DNA of 43,012 nucleotides, taken from Clostridia bacterium (GTDB taxonomy: Bacteria > Bacillota > Clostridia > Oscillospirales > JAAYXM01). This document shows positions 12,111 through 20,615 of the stretch, in pieces (position 1 is the stretch's first letter; each line of letters opens with the position of its first letter). The stretch spans positions 1 to 43,012 of the forward strand of contig JAFYQP010000043.1 in assembly GCA_017559855.1 (NCBI GenBank). Direction: 5' to 3'. Under the pieces are notes generated by a model. That model made no database searches, was not told where the DNA came from, and was given only the letters and a program-made list of their open reading frames with translations. A program made the translations under genes and the position numbers.

Positions 12111-12542
12111 ATGAAAAAGTTTTTTGCAGAATTTAAGGAATTTATTTCAAGAGGTAACGTTCTTGATATGGCTATCGGTGTTGTTGTCGGTACTGCTTTC
12201 AAGGCTATCATCGACTCGCTGGTAAAAGATGTTATTATGCCGGTTATCGGCTGGATTATCGGCGGTATTGATTTCTCAAGTTTTGCCGTAACCCTCTCTC
12301 AAAAAGAGGTAGATGGCGAAATCATCGTAAACGCACTTACATACGGCAACTTTGTCAACACCATAATCAGTTTTATCATTATTTCTTTCTGTCTCTTCGT
12401 GGTTGTAAAGGTAATCAACGGCATACGCAGAAAGAAAGAAGAGGCACCGGCAGAGCCTACTACAAAAAAATGTCCCTTCTGTTGCAGTGAAATCGCAATT
12501 GAGGCTACCCGTTGTCCCAACTGTACATCTGAACTTAAGTAA
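12111..12542 (+). CDS. mscL: large-conductance mechanosensitive channel with C-terminal zinc ribbon
   Basis: The 143-residue product begins with the MscL signature FKEFISRGNVLDMAIGVVVG in TM1. It continues through IMPVIGWIIGGIDFSSF, and TM2 is NFVNTIISFIIISFCLFVVV. MscL forms a pentameric pore that opens under hypo-osmotic membrane tension. After the usual end near residue 105 there is a short Pro/Glu linker and then CPFC...CPNC (KKCPFCCSEIAIEATRCPNC), a zinc-ribbon-like tail that E. coli MscL lacks. The RBS is TAGGAGGT. It has its own promoter and terminator. Confidence 0.95.
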   Translation: MKKFFAEFKEFISRGNVLDMAIGVVVGTAFKAIIDSLVKDVIMPVIGWIIGGIDFSSFAVTLSQKEVDGEIIVNALTYGNFVNTIISFIIISFCLFVVVKVINGIRRKKEEAPAEPTTKKCPFCCSEIAIEATRCPNCTSELK

Positions 12543-12550
12543 AAACAGTT

Positions 12551-12585
12551 ACGGCGTTCTCTTTTAAAGAGAACGCCGTTTTTTT
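12551..12585. terminator. bidirectional terminator, mscL / minus-strand small gene
   Basis: A 14-bp perfect stem (12551-12564 with 12566-12579) is followed by seven T residues. Its edge overlaps the stop region of the minus-strand gene at 12584. Confidence 0.9.
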
Positions 12586-12838
12586 ATATTGTACTGAGTA
12601 TCCAGAAAACGCTTACCAGAAGTGCACCCATCGCCCCGAAGCACAAATTGGATGCGGCTTTTTTTGATATTCTCCGTACACGTCCGCGATTTTCCTCCGC
12701 AATGCTCACCGCTTCTTTAATCAGTTCATCCTCGCTGACACCCTGTATCTCTTCCTTTAAGATGAATATCGCTTCCGAAAAAAGTTGACTTTTTCCTGTT
12801 TTAATATGAACTATTCTTTTTGAAACTCCTTTAACCAC
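12584..12838 (-). CDS. small protein with C-terminal transmembrane helix, downstream of spoIIE
   Basis: The 84-residue product starts VVKGVSKRIVHIKTG, has an acidic-basic helical middle (AIFILKEEIQGVSEDELIKEA), and ends in a hydrophobic segment (CFGAMGALLVSVFWILS), so it is probably tail-anchored. I chose the GTG at 12838 because GGGAGGGG lies 6 nt before it; an ATG at 12856 would add six residues. It follows spoIIE by about 30 bp on the same strand, so it is likely cotranscribed. The N-terminal pattern resembles small conserved clostridial proteins of unknown function. A sporulation role is inference from position only. Confidence 0.75.
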   Translation of the reverse strand: MVKGVSKRIVHIKTGKSQLFSEAIFILKEEIQGVSEDELIKEAVSIAEENRGRVRRISKKAASNLCFGAMGALLVSVFWILSTI

Positions 12839-12870
12839 AGAAAACCCCTCCCTCATAAGTTTTTACCTTT

Positions 12871-15102
12871 TTATATGTTTTTATCCACATAAACGGTTAT
12901 AACCGTCATATCGTCTCCGCCCTCATATTTTGCAGATGCGGCGGCGACTATTTCGCCGGTAAGTTCCCGTGCACTTTTACCCTTATAGTTTGCGATAAGG
13001 TCAGAAATCCATCCGTCATCCTCTGTCTCTATCACTCCATCGGTTATGAATACGAGAAAATCTTCCGGATAAATCTGCACGTCATTCCGCTCTGCATTAT
13101 TCTTTTTAGGTGCGGGTACCCCTGCAGGCAACGTAGTACAATTGATTGTTCGTACTCGTCCTTTGTGGCAGATGTAAGTCGGTGCACTTCCCAGTTTCCA
13201 AATGGAGGCCTTACCGTTGTATAAATTAAGTTCCATAAAATCAATTGTAGTAAACGCACTCTCGCTCTCTCCGTTTACGGTGAGGGCGGAATTTATTACA
13301 GAAAGAGCAAGCGCCATATCGATTTTTGCACGGTTAAATCGCTCTACAAGTTTTATGGTATTGGATGAAATTATCGCAGCATCGTTGCCACTCCCCATTC
13401 CATCCGCCAGGATAAGTGCAAGATTTCCCTCCTCGGTGCGATAATAACTACCTGCATCTCCGCTAATGGTATTTCCTCGTTTTTTATTAAATGATGCACC
13501 AAATGATACCTTTAGTGTCTCCTTCTGCCGGAGCACTATGCGTTCATCCCCCGTTCTAATGGGAACGGTGACCTTAAAGCCCAGATAGTCTGACAAATCT
13601 TCTGCAAATTCCTCACAGCAAAGACGTTCTAACCGCTCACCCTCCACTTCGATATGAATATGATTTTTCAGGTCACGATACACGGTAGGGTATGCGGTGA
13701 TTTCGTTACTTTCAAAAAAGTCAGATATTTTTACCTCATACCGTTCATCTATTGTAAGGGCAAGTTCATCATTAAGCCCTGCGATTATTCGCCCCATTTC
13801 CCCGTATTGTTTTTTGATAAACCTGCGGTTTTCCTCAATTTCCGCCCTGCACTTTTTGCGATACAAAACCTTTGCAAGTTCGTGATTTGCAACGTCTATA
13901 AATTCATCAATTTTAATACATCGTGCGGCGAAATGAACGGGAAAATCCCTCGTCTCAAGTTTGCTTTTGCCCTCAAGTGCATTGATTGCCACCTCTATTG
14001 CCTCTTTATTTTTTATAAATTCCCGCTCCCAGCAATTATTGGCCAACACGCATTTCTTGCATACCTTTTGGAGTGGTGCATCAAAAACAGGGGCAAAACT
14101 TTTTTCATCCTGCTCTCTTTTACCGCTAAAAATATAGGACAGTTCATAAAACGCCTCGCTTGTCCGTTTTATGCGGCGGCTTAAATATTTTTTAAGTCTC
14201 TCGTAATCCTGCACCTCCGCTTTTGTCGAAAACACCTTTTCAAGTTTGACGCCGTAAAAATTCATAATCGTCAGAAACAAGGCAGATGCCATGGTGCTCT
14301 CACCGATAAACGCCATTGTTATATTCATTGTAGTCCACAATGTGGCTGTAATTCCCACCGCAAGGAAGGTTGCTATGTATATAAGCACACCCCGTGTGCG
14401 AAACAACGGGGCAATAAGACCGCACATACCGTAAATCGGGGACAGTGCACCGCCCATTGCAAAGGATAGGGTTATTCCCGTTGCACTACCCGCACCAACG
14501 CCGCCATAGTACCCCATAATCAGGATAAGCAGTCCGCTAAGCACCTTTCCCACGGAGAGGGAAAATATACTCACGCTATGAAGCGGAAGTATTGCGGTTG
14601 CGGCAAGAAGGAAGAGTCCCACCCGCCTCTGTCTCTCGTTTTTCCCTTTCAGGGAAAGTGCGTAAAAATACGCACTTGCGGTTGAAAGTGCCACCTCGGT
14701 TAAAAAGAACATAGCGTCACGCCATGGATTCATTCCGCCGAGCACGAAAACAAATCCGATAGATGCGGTGCATATAAGTGTCGTGATGGGCATAAACGCC
14801 CGTTTTTTTATTATCGTCGTGTCACGGAAAATATATCCTGCAGTGTATATTAAAATGCAAATAGCAATATACTTGAGTCCGTTTGCTTTATACAAAATGG
14901 AGGCATATCCCAAAATTGCACCCACCGTGCCAATGCCTCCGCTTGCAGCACACCACGCAATTCCAAAAGGTGCGTATTCCGCAAAAATAAGGCCACGGGC
15001 TAAAATAAAACCTATGACACATCTGGCTACCGCCGCAATAACGGGTATTGCGGATTTGAATTTCAAATTTATTTTACCCTTATTGATTTCTTTGACATCC
15101 AT
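12871..15102 (-). CDS. spoIIE: stage II sporulation protein E (PP2C phosphatase)
   Basis: SpoIIE is the septum-localised phosphatase that dephosphorylates SpoIIAA and so activates sigma-F in the forespore. The 743-residue product has an N-terminal membrane region with about ten hydrophobic helices (roughly 15-295). A central cytoplasmic region with a cysteine pair (CKKC...NNCWE) follows, then a C-terminal PP2C domain with ILADGMGSGNDA (metal-binding Asp) and EGGDDMTVITVYV. The start at 15102 is preceded by AGGAGG at 9 nt; the ATG at 15132 is less well placed. gpr lies 86 bp upstream in the same direction, an informative sporulation pairing. Confidence 0.95.
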   Translation of the reverse strand: MDVKEINKGKINLKFKSAIPVIAAVARCVIGFILARGLIFAEYAPFGIAWCAASGGIGTVGAILGYASILYKANGLKYIAICILIYTAGYIFRDTTIIKKRAFMPITTLICTASIGFVFVLGGMNPWRDAMFFLTEVALSTASAYFYALSLKGKNERQRRVGLFLLAATAILPLHSVSIFSLSVGKVLSGLLILIMGYYGGVGAGSATGITLSFAMGGALSPIYGMCGLIAPLFRTRGVLIYIATFLAVGITATLWTTMNITMAFIGESTMASALFLTIMNFYGVKLEKVFSTKAEVQDYERLKKYLSRRIKRTSEAFYELSYIFSGKREQDEKSFAPVFDAPLQKVCKKCVLANNCWEREFIKNKEAIEVAINALEGKSKLETRDFPVHFAARCIKIDEFIDVANHELAKVLYRKKCRAEIEENRRFIKKQYGEMGRIIAGLNDELALTIDERYEVKISDFFESNEITAYPTVYRDLKNHIHIEVEGERLERLCCEEFAEDLSDYLGFKVTVPIRTGDERIVLRQKETLKVSFGASFNKKRGNTISGDAGSYYRTEEGNLALILADGMGSGNDAAIISSNTIKLVERFNRAKIDMALALSVINSALTVNGESESAFTTIDFMELNLYNGKASIWKLGSAPTYICHKGRVRTINCTTLPAGVPAPKKNNAERNDVQIYPEDFLVFITDGVIETEDDGWISDLIANYKGKSARELTGEIVAAASAKYEGGDDMTVITVYVDKNI

Positions 15103-15188
15103 TTTAAACATCCTCCTCGCATTTAATTTCATTTTATCGGAGGAAAATCATATAATTAGTCGGGAAATAGGGCTTCCTTCGGGAAATA

Positions 15189-16070
15189 TCAGGATAAAAA
15201 CATATCCATATCCTCAATGGAAACCTTGGGGTGCAGGGATAAATTTATCGCATATCCTATGATTTTTGCCACGTCCTCAACATTTACGTCTATCTCCTTC
15301 GGTGTTACCATAAGTTTCTGTCCGTATTCTTCCGTTATACTCTCCGGCAGACTTATCCCGCATTCTTCCTCGATATCCAGAATAATCGAGGAAATATCAA
15401 CAACCGTGGGCACACCTACTGCAATTACCGGAACTCCCATCGTCTCTCTGTTTATAGTCGCTCTGGAATTTCCGACACCCGAACCCGGAGTAATTCCCGT
15501 ATCGGTAATTTGTATGGTATTGCAAAGGCGTGATATTTTTCTTGACGCAAGTGCGTCAACAACGATGATACAAGAAGGTTTTATTTTTTCAGCCACTCCC
15601 GCTATAATCTCCTTACTCTCCACGCCGGTCATACCCAACACACCCGGAACAATCGCAGACACCGGACGAAAAGAAGCAAAATATTCGGGAAGTTTTTCCA
15701 CAAGATGCCGCGTGACCATAACTTTACTAACAACCGCATCCCCTACCGCATCGGGAGTTATGCCGCGGTTGCCAAGACCAACCACAAGAATATCCCCACC
15801 TCCTTCCGGCATAATACGGGCTAGTTCGTCACTCAATGTGCGTATCGCACGGGAGAACACATCATCCTCCCGCTTTGCAATACCGGAAAGTTCTATGGTG
15901 ATGTAGTTTCCGATCGGCTTTCCTATCGCCATACTGCCCGTTTTATCCAAAACCTCAACTCTATGCACCCTGTGTCCGAGAATTGTCTCCATATTTGATG
16001 CCACTCCAAGAATTTCACCACCTGCAAGTTCCCTTGCTTCAAGTGCCAGATCCGTCCTTACGTTACGCAT
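15189..16070 (-). CDS. gpr: germination protease GPR
   Basis: GPR is the aspartic-type endopeptidase that degrades small acid-soluble spore proteins at germination; it is made as a zymogen in the forespore. The 293-residue product starts MRNVRTDLALEARE, a classic GPR N-terminus that includes the cleaved propeptide region. It retains VVGLGNRGITPDAVGD, IVPGVLGMTGVES, IVVDALASRK, DTGITPGSGVGN and VGVPTVVD. It is divergent from rpsT, a gene order common in spore formers. The RBS is AAAGGAGTGGTGAAAA. Sigma-G control is expected for the family, but I could not identify a convincing sigma-G promoter in the 138-bp gap. Confidence 0.95.
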   Translation of the reverse strand: MRNVRTDLALEARELAGGEILGVASNMETILGHRVHRVEVLDKTGSMAIGKPIGNYITIELSGIAKREDDVFSRAIRTLSDELARIMPEGGGDILVVGLGNRGITPDAVGDAVVSKVMVTRHLVEKLPEYFASFRPVSAIVPGVLGMTGVESKEIIAGVAEKIKPSCIIVVDALASRKISRLCNTIQITDTGITPGSGVGNSRATINRETMGVPVIAVGVPTVVDISSIILDIEEECGISLPESITEEYGQKLMVTPKEIDVNVEDVAKIIGYAINLSLHPKVSIEDMDMFLS

Positions 16071-16138
16071 TTTTCACCACTCCTTTTTCACTATTTTTGC
16101 TTATAAAAAATAAAGTATACAAATTTTCAAAAAAATAC

Positions 16139-16167
16139 TTGCTTTTTTATTTTGTAGGTGCTATAAT
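16139..16167 (+). promoter_or_regulatory. promoter of rpsT
   Basis: TTGCTT (16139-16144) and TATAAT (16162-16167) are separated by 17 bp. Confidence 0.8.
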
Positions 16168-16209
16168 GTATCGGTAACGTTTTGAGACTAATCTAAGGAG
16201 GTGGACGCT

Positions 16210-16470
16210 ATGCCCAATATTAAGTCGGCAAAAAAGCGTGTTGAATTAACTAAAGTTTATGCTGGTCGTAACCAGGCTAAGAAGACAGCCCTCAAGACTT
16301 CCATTAAGAAGTTTGACGCTGCACTTGCTGCGGGCGGCGCAGAGGCTTCCGATGCATATAAGGCTGCGGTTAAGAGTGTTGATCGTGCGGTTGCTGCAGG
16401 CATCATGCACAAGAACACTGCTGCTCGCAAGAAGAGCCAGTTAACTCTTAAGTTAAACAACGCAAAGTAA
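16210..16470 (+). CDS. rpsT: 30S ribosomal protein bS20
   Basis: The 86-residue, lysine- and alanine-rich protein starts MPNIKSAKKRVEL and ends NTAARKKSQLTLKLNNAK, both diagnostic of bS20, which binds 16S rRNA early in small-subunit assembly. AAGGAGGTGGACGCT precedes the ATG at 16210; the in-frame ATG at 16201-16210 region upstream is excluded because the family starts at MPNIKSA. It is transcribed alone from a strong promoter and ends at its own terminator. Confidence 0.97.
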   Translation: MPNIKSAKKRVELTKVYAGRNQAKKTALKTSIKKFDAALAAGGAEASDAYKAAVKSVDRAVAAGIMHKNTAARKKSQLTLKLNNAK

Positions 16471-16481
16471 GTAAAAAAGGA

Positions 16482-16514
16482 AACCGTTGGTTTTAGAGCC
16501 AACGGTTCTTTTTT
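16482..16514 (+). terminator. intrinsic terminator of rpsT
   Basis: AACCGTTGG (16482-16490) pairs with CCAACGGTT (16500-16508) and is followed by a run of T residues. Confidence 0.85.
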
Positions 16515-16519
16515 ATACA

Positions 16520-16560
16520 AAAATACCCAAGTGGTTTGCACCACTTGGGTATAATTTTTT
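16520..16560. terminator. intrinsic terminator of serA (minus), back-to-back with that of rpsT
   Basis: TACCCAAGTGG (16524-16534) pairs with CCACTTGGGTA (16541-16551), with A/T runs on both sides. It adjoins the serA stop. Confidence 0.85.
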
Positions 16561-17719
16561 AGAATACACGAACTGCAAATGTGTCCGGAATCTCACGGAG
16601 TTTTGCGATAAGTTCATCGCTCGGTCGTACGTTTACATCGATTGCAGTGAGTGCGTTGTCACGCTTGGAACGGTTTTCCATATTCTCAATGTTGATGTTC
16701 TCTTCTGCAAAAATGTTGGTGATGTTATTTACCACTTTGGGTACGTTTCTGTGGAGAACGAGAACACGTGTTACACCGCCGACAGGTGCTTCAAGATTGG
16801 GGAAGTTAACCGAATTTTTGATGATACCATGCTCGATATAATCGGTCATTTCCTTTACCGCCATACATGCACAATTATCTTCACTCTCAGGAGTTGATGC
16901 ACCAAGGTGAGGCATTGCAATAACGTTCTTTGCACCGAGAAGTTCGTTGTCTGCAAAGTCGGTAACGTAAGCCGCTGCCTTACCGCTTTCAAGTGCTTCA
17001 ATCATATCCTTGGAATTTACAAGTTCATTTCTTGCCATATTGATGATGCGAACGCCGTCCTTCATTGTTGCAAGAGTTTGTGCACGGATGGTGTTCTTTG
17101 TCTCATCGGTAGCAGGCACGTGAAGTGTGATATAGTCACAATTTTCAAAAATTGTCTTTAAATCCTTTGCATGCTGTACCGCACGGGAGAGATGCCAAGC
17201 GGCATCAACGGAAATGTACGGGTCATAACCATAAACTTCCATACCCAGAGCAACAGCGGCATTTGCAACTAAAATACCGATAGCACCGAGGCCGATAACA
17301 CCGAGTTTCTTACCGGTAATCTCAGGACCTACGAACTGGCTCTTACCCTTTTCAACAAGTTTGGAAACGTTTTCCTCACCTGCAAGTGACTTTGTCCAAT
17401 TGATACCGTCAACGATTTTACGTGAAGATAAGAGAAGTGCACAAAGAACAAGTTCCTTAACCGCATTTGCATTTGCACCGGGAGTATTGAAAACAACGAC
17501 ACCCTTTTCCGCACAGTCGGCAACAGGAATGTTATTTACACCTGCACCTGCACGTGCGATACATAAAAGTTCATCGTTGAAGGGGTATTCCTTCATATCT
17601 GCAGAGCGGACGAGAATACCGCTGGGGCTTTCCGCATTGTCAGAGCAAACGTACTTTGTAGCATCAAGGTTTGCAAGACCTACGGGTGAGATTTTGTTAA
17701 GTGTTTTAATCTGATACAT
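16559..17719 (-). CDS. serA: D-3-phosphoglycerate dehydrogenase
   Basis: The first step of serine synthesis: NAD-dependent oxidation of 3-phosphoglycerate. The 386-residue product has the substrate domain (ARAGAGVNNIPV), the NAD fold LGVIGLGAIGILVAN, the catalytic arginine in INMARNELVN (most dehydrogenases have ARGG/ARGE), and the catalytic histidine in AMPHLGAST. A C-terminal ACT domain (RVLVLHRNVPKVVNNITNIF) may sense serine. It lies 13 bp after serC, with AGAGGGG as RBS. The combination with serC settles the assignment over other D-2-hydroxyacid dehydrogenases. Confidence 0.93.
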   Translation of the reverse strand: MYQIKTLNKISPVGLANLDATKYVCSDNAESPSGILVRSADMKEYPFNDELLCIARAGAGVNNIPVADCAEKGVVVFNTPGANANAVKELVLCALLLSSRKIVDGINWTKSLAGEENVSKLVEKGKSQFVGPEITGKKLGVIGLGAIGILVANAAVALGMEVYGYDPYISVDAAWHLSRAVQHAKDLKTIFENCDYITLHVPATDETKNTIRAQTLATMKDGVRIINMARNELVNSKDMIEALESGKAAAYVTDFADNELLGAKNVIAMPHLGASTPESEDNCACMAVKEMTDYIEHGIIKNSVNFPNLEAPVGGVTRVLVLHRNVPKVVNNITNIFAEENINIENMENRSKRDNALTAIDVNVRPSDELIAKLREIPDTFAVRVF

Positions 17720-17732
17720 TTTTTATCCCCTC

Positions 17733-18818
17733 TTAGCCGTTTTTCTTTTCGAAATCAGCCATAAATTTAACAAGTTTTGTAACGCCCTCACGAGGCATTG
17801 CATTGTAGATGGAGGCACGCATACCGCCAACCGCACGATGTCCCTTTAAGGTGAGGAGTCCCTCAGCAGCTGCTGCCTTTACGAATTCTGCGTTGAGGTC
17901 GTCACTTTCGGTCTTGAAGGTAACGTTCATAAGAGATCTGCTCTCTGCACTTACCGGATTTACGAACATCTTGCTGGAATCAAGGAAATCGTAAAGTTCC
18001 TTTGCCTTTGCCTTATTGATTTTCTCAAGTTCGGAAATTCCGCCAAGTTCCTCAATCCACTCAAGAACGAGTTTGCAAACGTAAATCGGGAATGTAGACG
18101 GGGTGTTATACATGGAATCGTTCTTAATGAGAGTAGCGTAGTCCATAACAACCGGAATCTTCTCGTTTGCATAGCCCGCTAAATCCTCACGGATGATAAC
18201 GATGGTAAGACCTGCAGGTGCGATATTCTTCTGTGCACCGGCATAAATCATACCGAACTTGGAAACGTCTACCTCCTCGGAGAGGATGCAGGATGACATA
18301 TCTGCAACAAGTGGAACGTTGCCGGTGTCCGGAATATAATCCCAATGTGTGCCGTAAATTGTGTTGTTAAAGCAAATGTGAACGTAGTCTGCATCGGGGC
18401 GGAGATTAAGTTCCTCCTGACGGGGAATTCTTGTGAAGTTCTCTGCCTCACCGGTTGCGGCAATATGTACGTCGCCGTACTTTTTAGCCTCTGCAGCCGC
18501 CTTCTTTGCGAAACTGCCGGTAACGATGTAGTCTGCCTTACCGGTCTTCATAAGGTTAAGCGGAATGGATGCAAACTGAAGTGTTGCACCACCTTGTAAG
18601 AAAAGAATCTTGTAGTTGTCCGGAATTTTCATTACACGGCGGAATGCAGCCTCGGTAGCATCAAAAACTTCCTGATAAGTTTTTGAGCGATGGCTCATCT
18701 CCAAAATTGACATACCGGAGCCGTTATAGTTTAAAAGTTCGCCCTGGATTTTGGTGAGCACCGATTCCGGAAGCATGGACGGACCGGCAGAAAAATTGTA
18801 CACTCTGTTTTCAAGCAT
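17733..18818 (-). CDS. serC: phosphoserine aminotransferase
   Basis: The PLP enzyme that transaminates 3-phosphohydroxypyruvate to phosphoserine. The 361-residue product has the typical start RVYNFSAGPSMLPESVL, FLQGGATLQFASIPLNL, the PLP lysine region MIYAGAQKNIAPAGLT, and GHRAVGGMRASIYNAMP at the end. The length matches E. coli SerC (362). The start at 18818 is preceded by TGGAGGTAAATAAA. It is the first gene of the serC-serA operon under the promoter at 18879-18907. serB is not in the window. Confidence 0.96.
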   Translation of the reverse strand: MLENRVYNFSAGPSMLPESVLTKIQGELLNYNGSGMSILEMSHRSKTYQEVFDATEAAFRRVMKIPDNYKILFLQGGATLQFASIPLNLMKTGKADYIVTGSFAKKAAAEAKKYGDVHIAATGEAENFTRIPRQEELNLRPDADYVHICFNNTIYGTHWDYIPDTGNVPLVADMSSCILSEEVDVSKFGMIYAGAQKNIAPAGLTIVIIREDLAGYANEKIPVVMDYATLIKNDSMYNTPSTFPIYVCKLVLEWIEELGGISELEKINKAKAKELYDFLDSSKMFVNPVSAESRSLMNVTFKTESDDLNAEFVKAAAAEGLLTLKGHRAVGGMRASIYNAMPREGVTKLVKFMADFEKKNG

Positions 18819-18856
18819 TTTATTTACCTCCATTTAATGGATTTTATATGAATATC

Positions 18857-18872
18857 CGTATATGACTATACG
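18857..18872. promoter_or_regulatory. palindrome just downstream of the serC start site
   Basis: CGTATA-TGAC-TATACG is a perfect 6-bp inverted repeat about 7-22 bp past the -10 of the serC promoter, an operator-like position. No regulator is known to me for it. Confidence 0.4.
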
Positions 18873-18878
18873 CGAATA

Positions 18879-18907
18879 ATTATACGCCTATAAAGTACGA
18901 TTGTCAA
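18879..18907 (-). promoter_or_regulatory. promoter of the serC-serA operon
   Basis: On minus, perfect TTGACA (18907-18902) and TATAAT (18884-18879) boxes are separated by 17 bp. Confidence 0.9.
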
Positions 18908-18976
18908 ATAAGATTTGTATCAAATTTAACCGATTTAATGGCCGATTTTCGTAATTTTGACCATTTTTAGATTCAT

Positions 18977-19384
18977 CTATTCCATATCTACGCTTACGTT
19001 GTCAAGTCCGTTTGCCTGAAATTCGGAAAGATACTCCTCTGCTCGCACCATATGAGCATCCTCGTCTCCCGCGTCACCGAACGCCGCAAGATCACGATGT
19101 GCAAGTTCATCTGCAAGAATTCCGAAAAACACCGCATCCTCATAGTTCATTATCGCCTCGTGGATACCTCCCTCCCGATATGCCGCCGACGGGGCGGAAA
19201 TTCCACCGCTTTTGCTTGTAAGACTTTCCATTCCCACGCTGTCACAAAGGGAAAAAAGATAACTCTCAAGTTGGTCAAAATCAGGGATTCTATCTGTCCC
19301 CCTTGTGGAGTTAAGCACCCAATTTCCAATGTATACCATATCCAAAAGACGTCTGAATTCTTTGGGTTTTAATTCTATGTTCAT
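18977..19384 (-). CDS. conserved hypothetical protein
   Basis: The 135-residue acidic soluble protein starts MNIELKPKEFRRLLDMVYIGNWVLN. No signal peptide or membrane segment is seen. The middle contains a helical segment, YEDAVFFGILADELAHRDLA, with several acidic residues and a histidine, but no motif I can name. The start at 19384 is supported by AAGGAG at 6 nt; ten more codons are open upstream. It has its own promoter and no obvious terminator before the serC promoter. I do not recognise a function. Confidence 0.75.
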   Translation of the reverse strand: MNIELKPKEFRRLLDMVYIGNWVLNSTRGTDRIPDFDQLESYLFSLCDSVGMESLTSKSGGISAPSAAYREGGIHEAIMNYEDAVFFGILADELAHRDLAAFGDAGDEDAHMVRAEEYLSEFQANGLDNVSVDME

Positions 19385-19423
19385 ATCGTTCTCCTTTTCA
19401 TCAATATATCTCATACTATGTTT

Positions 19424-19451
19424 ATTTTACCACAAAGGAACATTTTTTCAA
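19424..19451 (-). promoter_or_regulatory. promoter of the hypothetical gene at 18977
   Basis: On minus, TTGAAA (19451-19446) and TAAAAT (19429-19424) are separated by 16 bp. Confidence 0.6.
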
Positions 19452-19491
19452 ATTTTTCTTAAATATAGTAGCACACACGACAAATTTGTAG

Positions 19492-19497
19492 TATAAT
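19492..19497 (+). promoter_or_regulatory. probable -10 of the ddl operon
   Basis: A perfect TATAAT lies 34 bp before the ddl start. No good -35 is seen at the standard distance. Confidence 0.45.
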
Positions 19498-19530
19498 GAA
19501 TTTGTGTATGCTTACAGAGGTGATTTTAAA

Positions 19531-20604
19531 ATGAAAAAAATCAGATTATGTGTTATTTTTGGCGGTGTTTCAACCGAGCACGATATTTCCGTGCTTTCGG
19601 CAACCTCCGTGCTTAAAAATTTAAACCGTGACAAATATGATATCATGCCCGTCGGTATTACAAAAGACGGTGCATGGTACTACGCGCCTAATCTCGACCT
19701 TGAAAATACCGCAGGCTGGGTGGATTCCGAGGGTGCTGTTCCCGTAACGCTCTCCGCAAATCGTGCACTTACCGGTCTTGTTTCCCTTGAGGATGCCTGT
19801 GTTTTCCCCATAGATTGCGTTTTCCCCGTACTCCACGGCTTTAACGGCGAGGATGGTACCATTCAGGGCCTTTTTGAGGTGGCGAGTATTCCCTACGTCG
19901 GCTGCGGTGTTTCCGCATCTGCTATGAGTATGGATAAATCCATTACAAAGGTAATCGTTGAAAAAGCAGGTGTCCCCCAGGCGGACTATCTTGTTATCAA
20001 TACACTTGATATGCAGGACGTTGATGCTTGTGTCAAAAAGGTTGAGGATAAGTTTACATATCCGGTTTTTGTAAAGCCTGCATCAACCGGCTCATCTGTC
20101 GGCGTGAATAAAGCAAGAGATCGCGAGTCTTTGATATTCGCCTTTAACGATGCGATTCAGTATGACTCTAAATTCCTTGTCGAGGAATTTATCGACGGCA
20201 GGGAGATTGAAACCGCCGTTATGGGTAACGAAGATGCGATTGTTTCCGTGTGTGGTGAGGTTTTGGCAGAGCAGGAGTTTTATTCCTTTGACGCAAAGTA
20301 CAACGACACTTCCTCCAAAACACAGATTCCCGCAGATTTACCCGAAGATTTGGCAAACGAGGTTCGCCGTCTTGCCCTTATCGTATACCATTCGCTTGGT
20401 GCTGCCGGTCTTTCCCGCGTTGACTTTTTTGTGTGCAAGGACGGCAGAATCGTTTTCAACGAGATAAATACTCTGCCCGGTTTTACCTCAATCAGTATGT
20501 ATCCTAAACTCTTCGGTGCGGTTGGCGTTTCCTATTCCGACCTGCTTGACAAAATCGTAGATTTTGCGTTCTCCGCTTACGAAATTAAGAAAAAATACAA
20601 ATAG
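19531..20604 (+). CDS. ddl: D-alanine--D-alanine ligase
   Basis: An ATP-grasp enzyme making the D-Ala-D-Ala dipeptide of peptidoglycan. The 357-residue sequence shows VIFGGVSTEHDISVLSA at the start, FPVLHGFNGEDGTIQGLFE, PVFVKPASTGSSVGV for ATP binding, the omega-loop EFYSFDAKYND, and VFNEINTLPGFTSISMYP for metal/substrate binding. The tyrosine in EFYSFDAKY is the version associated with D-Ala-D-Ala rather than D-Ala-D-Lac ligases. The start at 19531 follows AGAGGTGA; nine further codons are open upstream. It is the first gene of ddl-murI-DUF1934-S41 protease. Confidence 0.95.
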   Translation: MKKIRLCVIFGGVSTEHDISVLSATSVLKNLNRDKYDIMPVGITKDGAWYYAPNLDLENTAGWVDSEGAVPVTLSANRALTGLVSLEDACVFPIDCVFPVLHGFNGEDGTIQGLFEVASIPYVGCGVSASAMSMDKSITKVIVEKAGVPQADYLVINTLDMQDVDACVKKVEDKFTYPVFVKPASTGSSVGVNKARDRESLIFAFNDAIQYDSKFLVEEFIDGREIETAVMGNEDAIVSVCGEVLAEQEFYSFDAKYNDTSSKTQIPADLPEDLANEVRRLALIVYHSLGAAGLSRVDFFVCKDGRIVFNEINTLPGFTSISMYPKLFGAVGVSYSDLLDKIVDFAFSAYEIKKKYK

Positions 20605-20615
20605 GGGGTATCCTT

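Noticed and set aside
13654-14184. A 176-codon plus-strand ORF with hydrophobic stretches
   Set aside because: It is antisense to the cytoplasmic part of spoIIE; composition is that of a reverse reading.
16071-16138. Sigma-G promoter for gpr
   Set aside because: AT-rich boxes exist, but none matches the sigma-G -35 and -10 with correct spacing well enough to call.
18834-18976. T-box or serine riboswitch before serC
   Set aside because: The leader after the promoter is only about 50 nt, too short for a T-box, and holds only a small palindrome.
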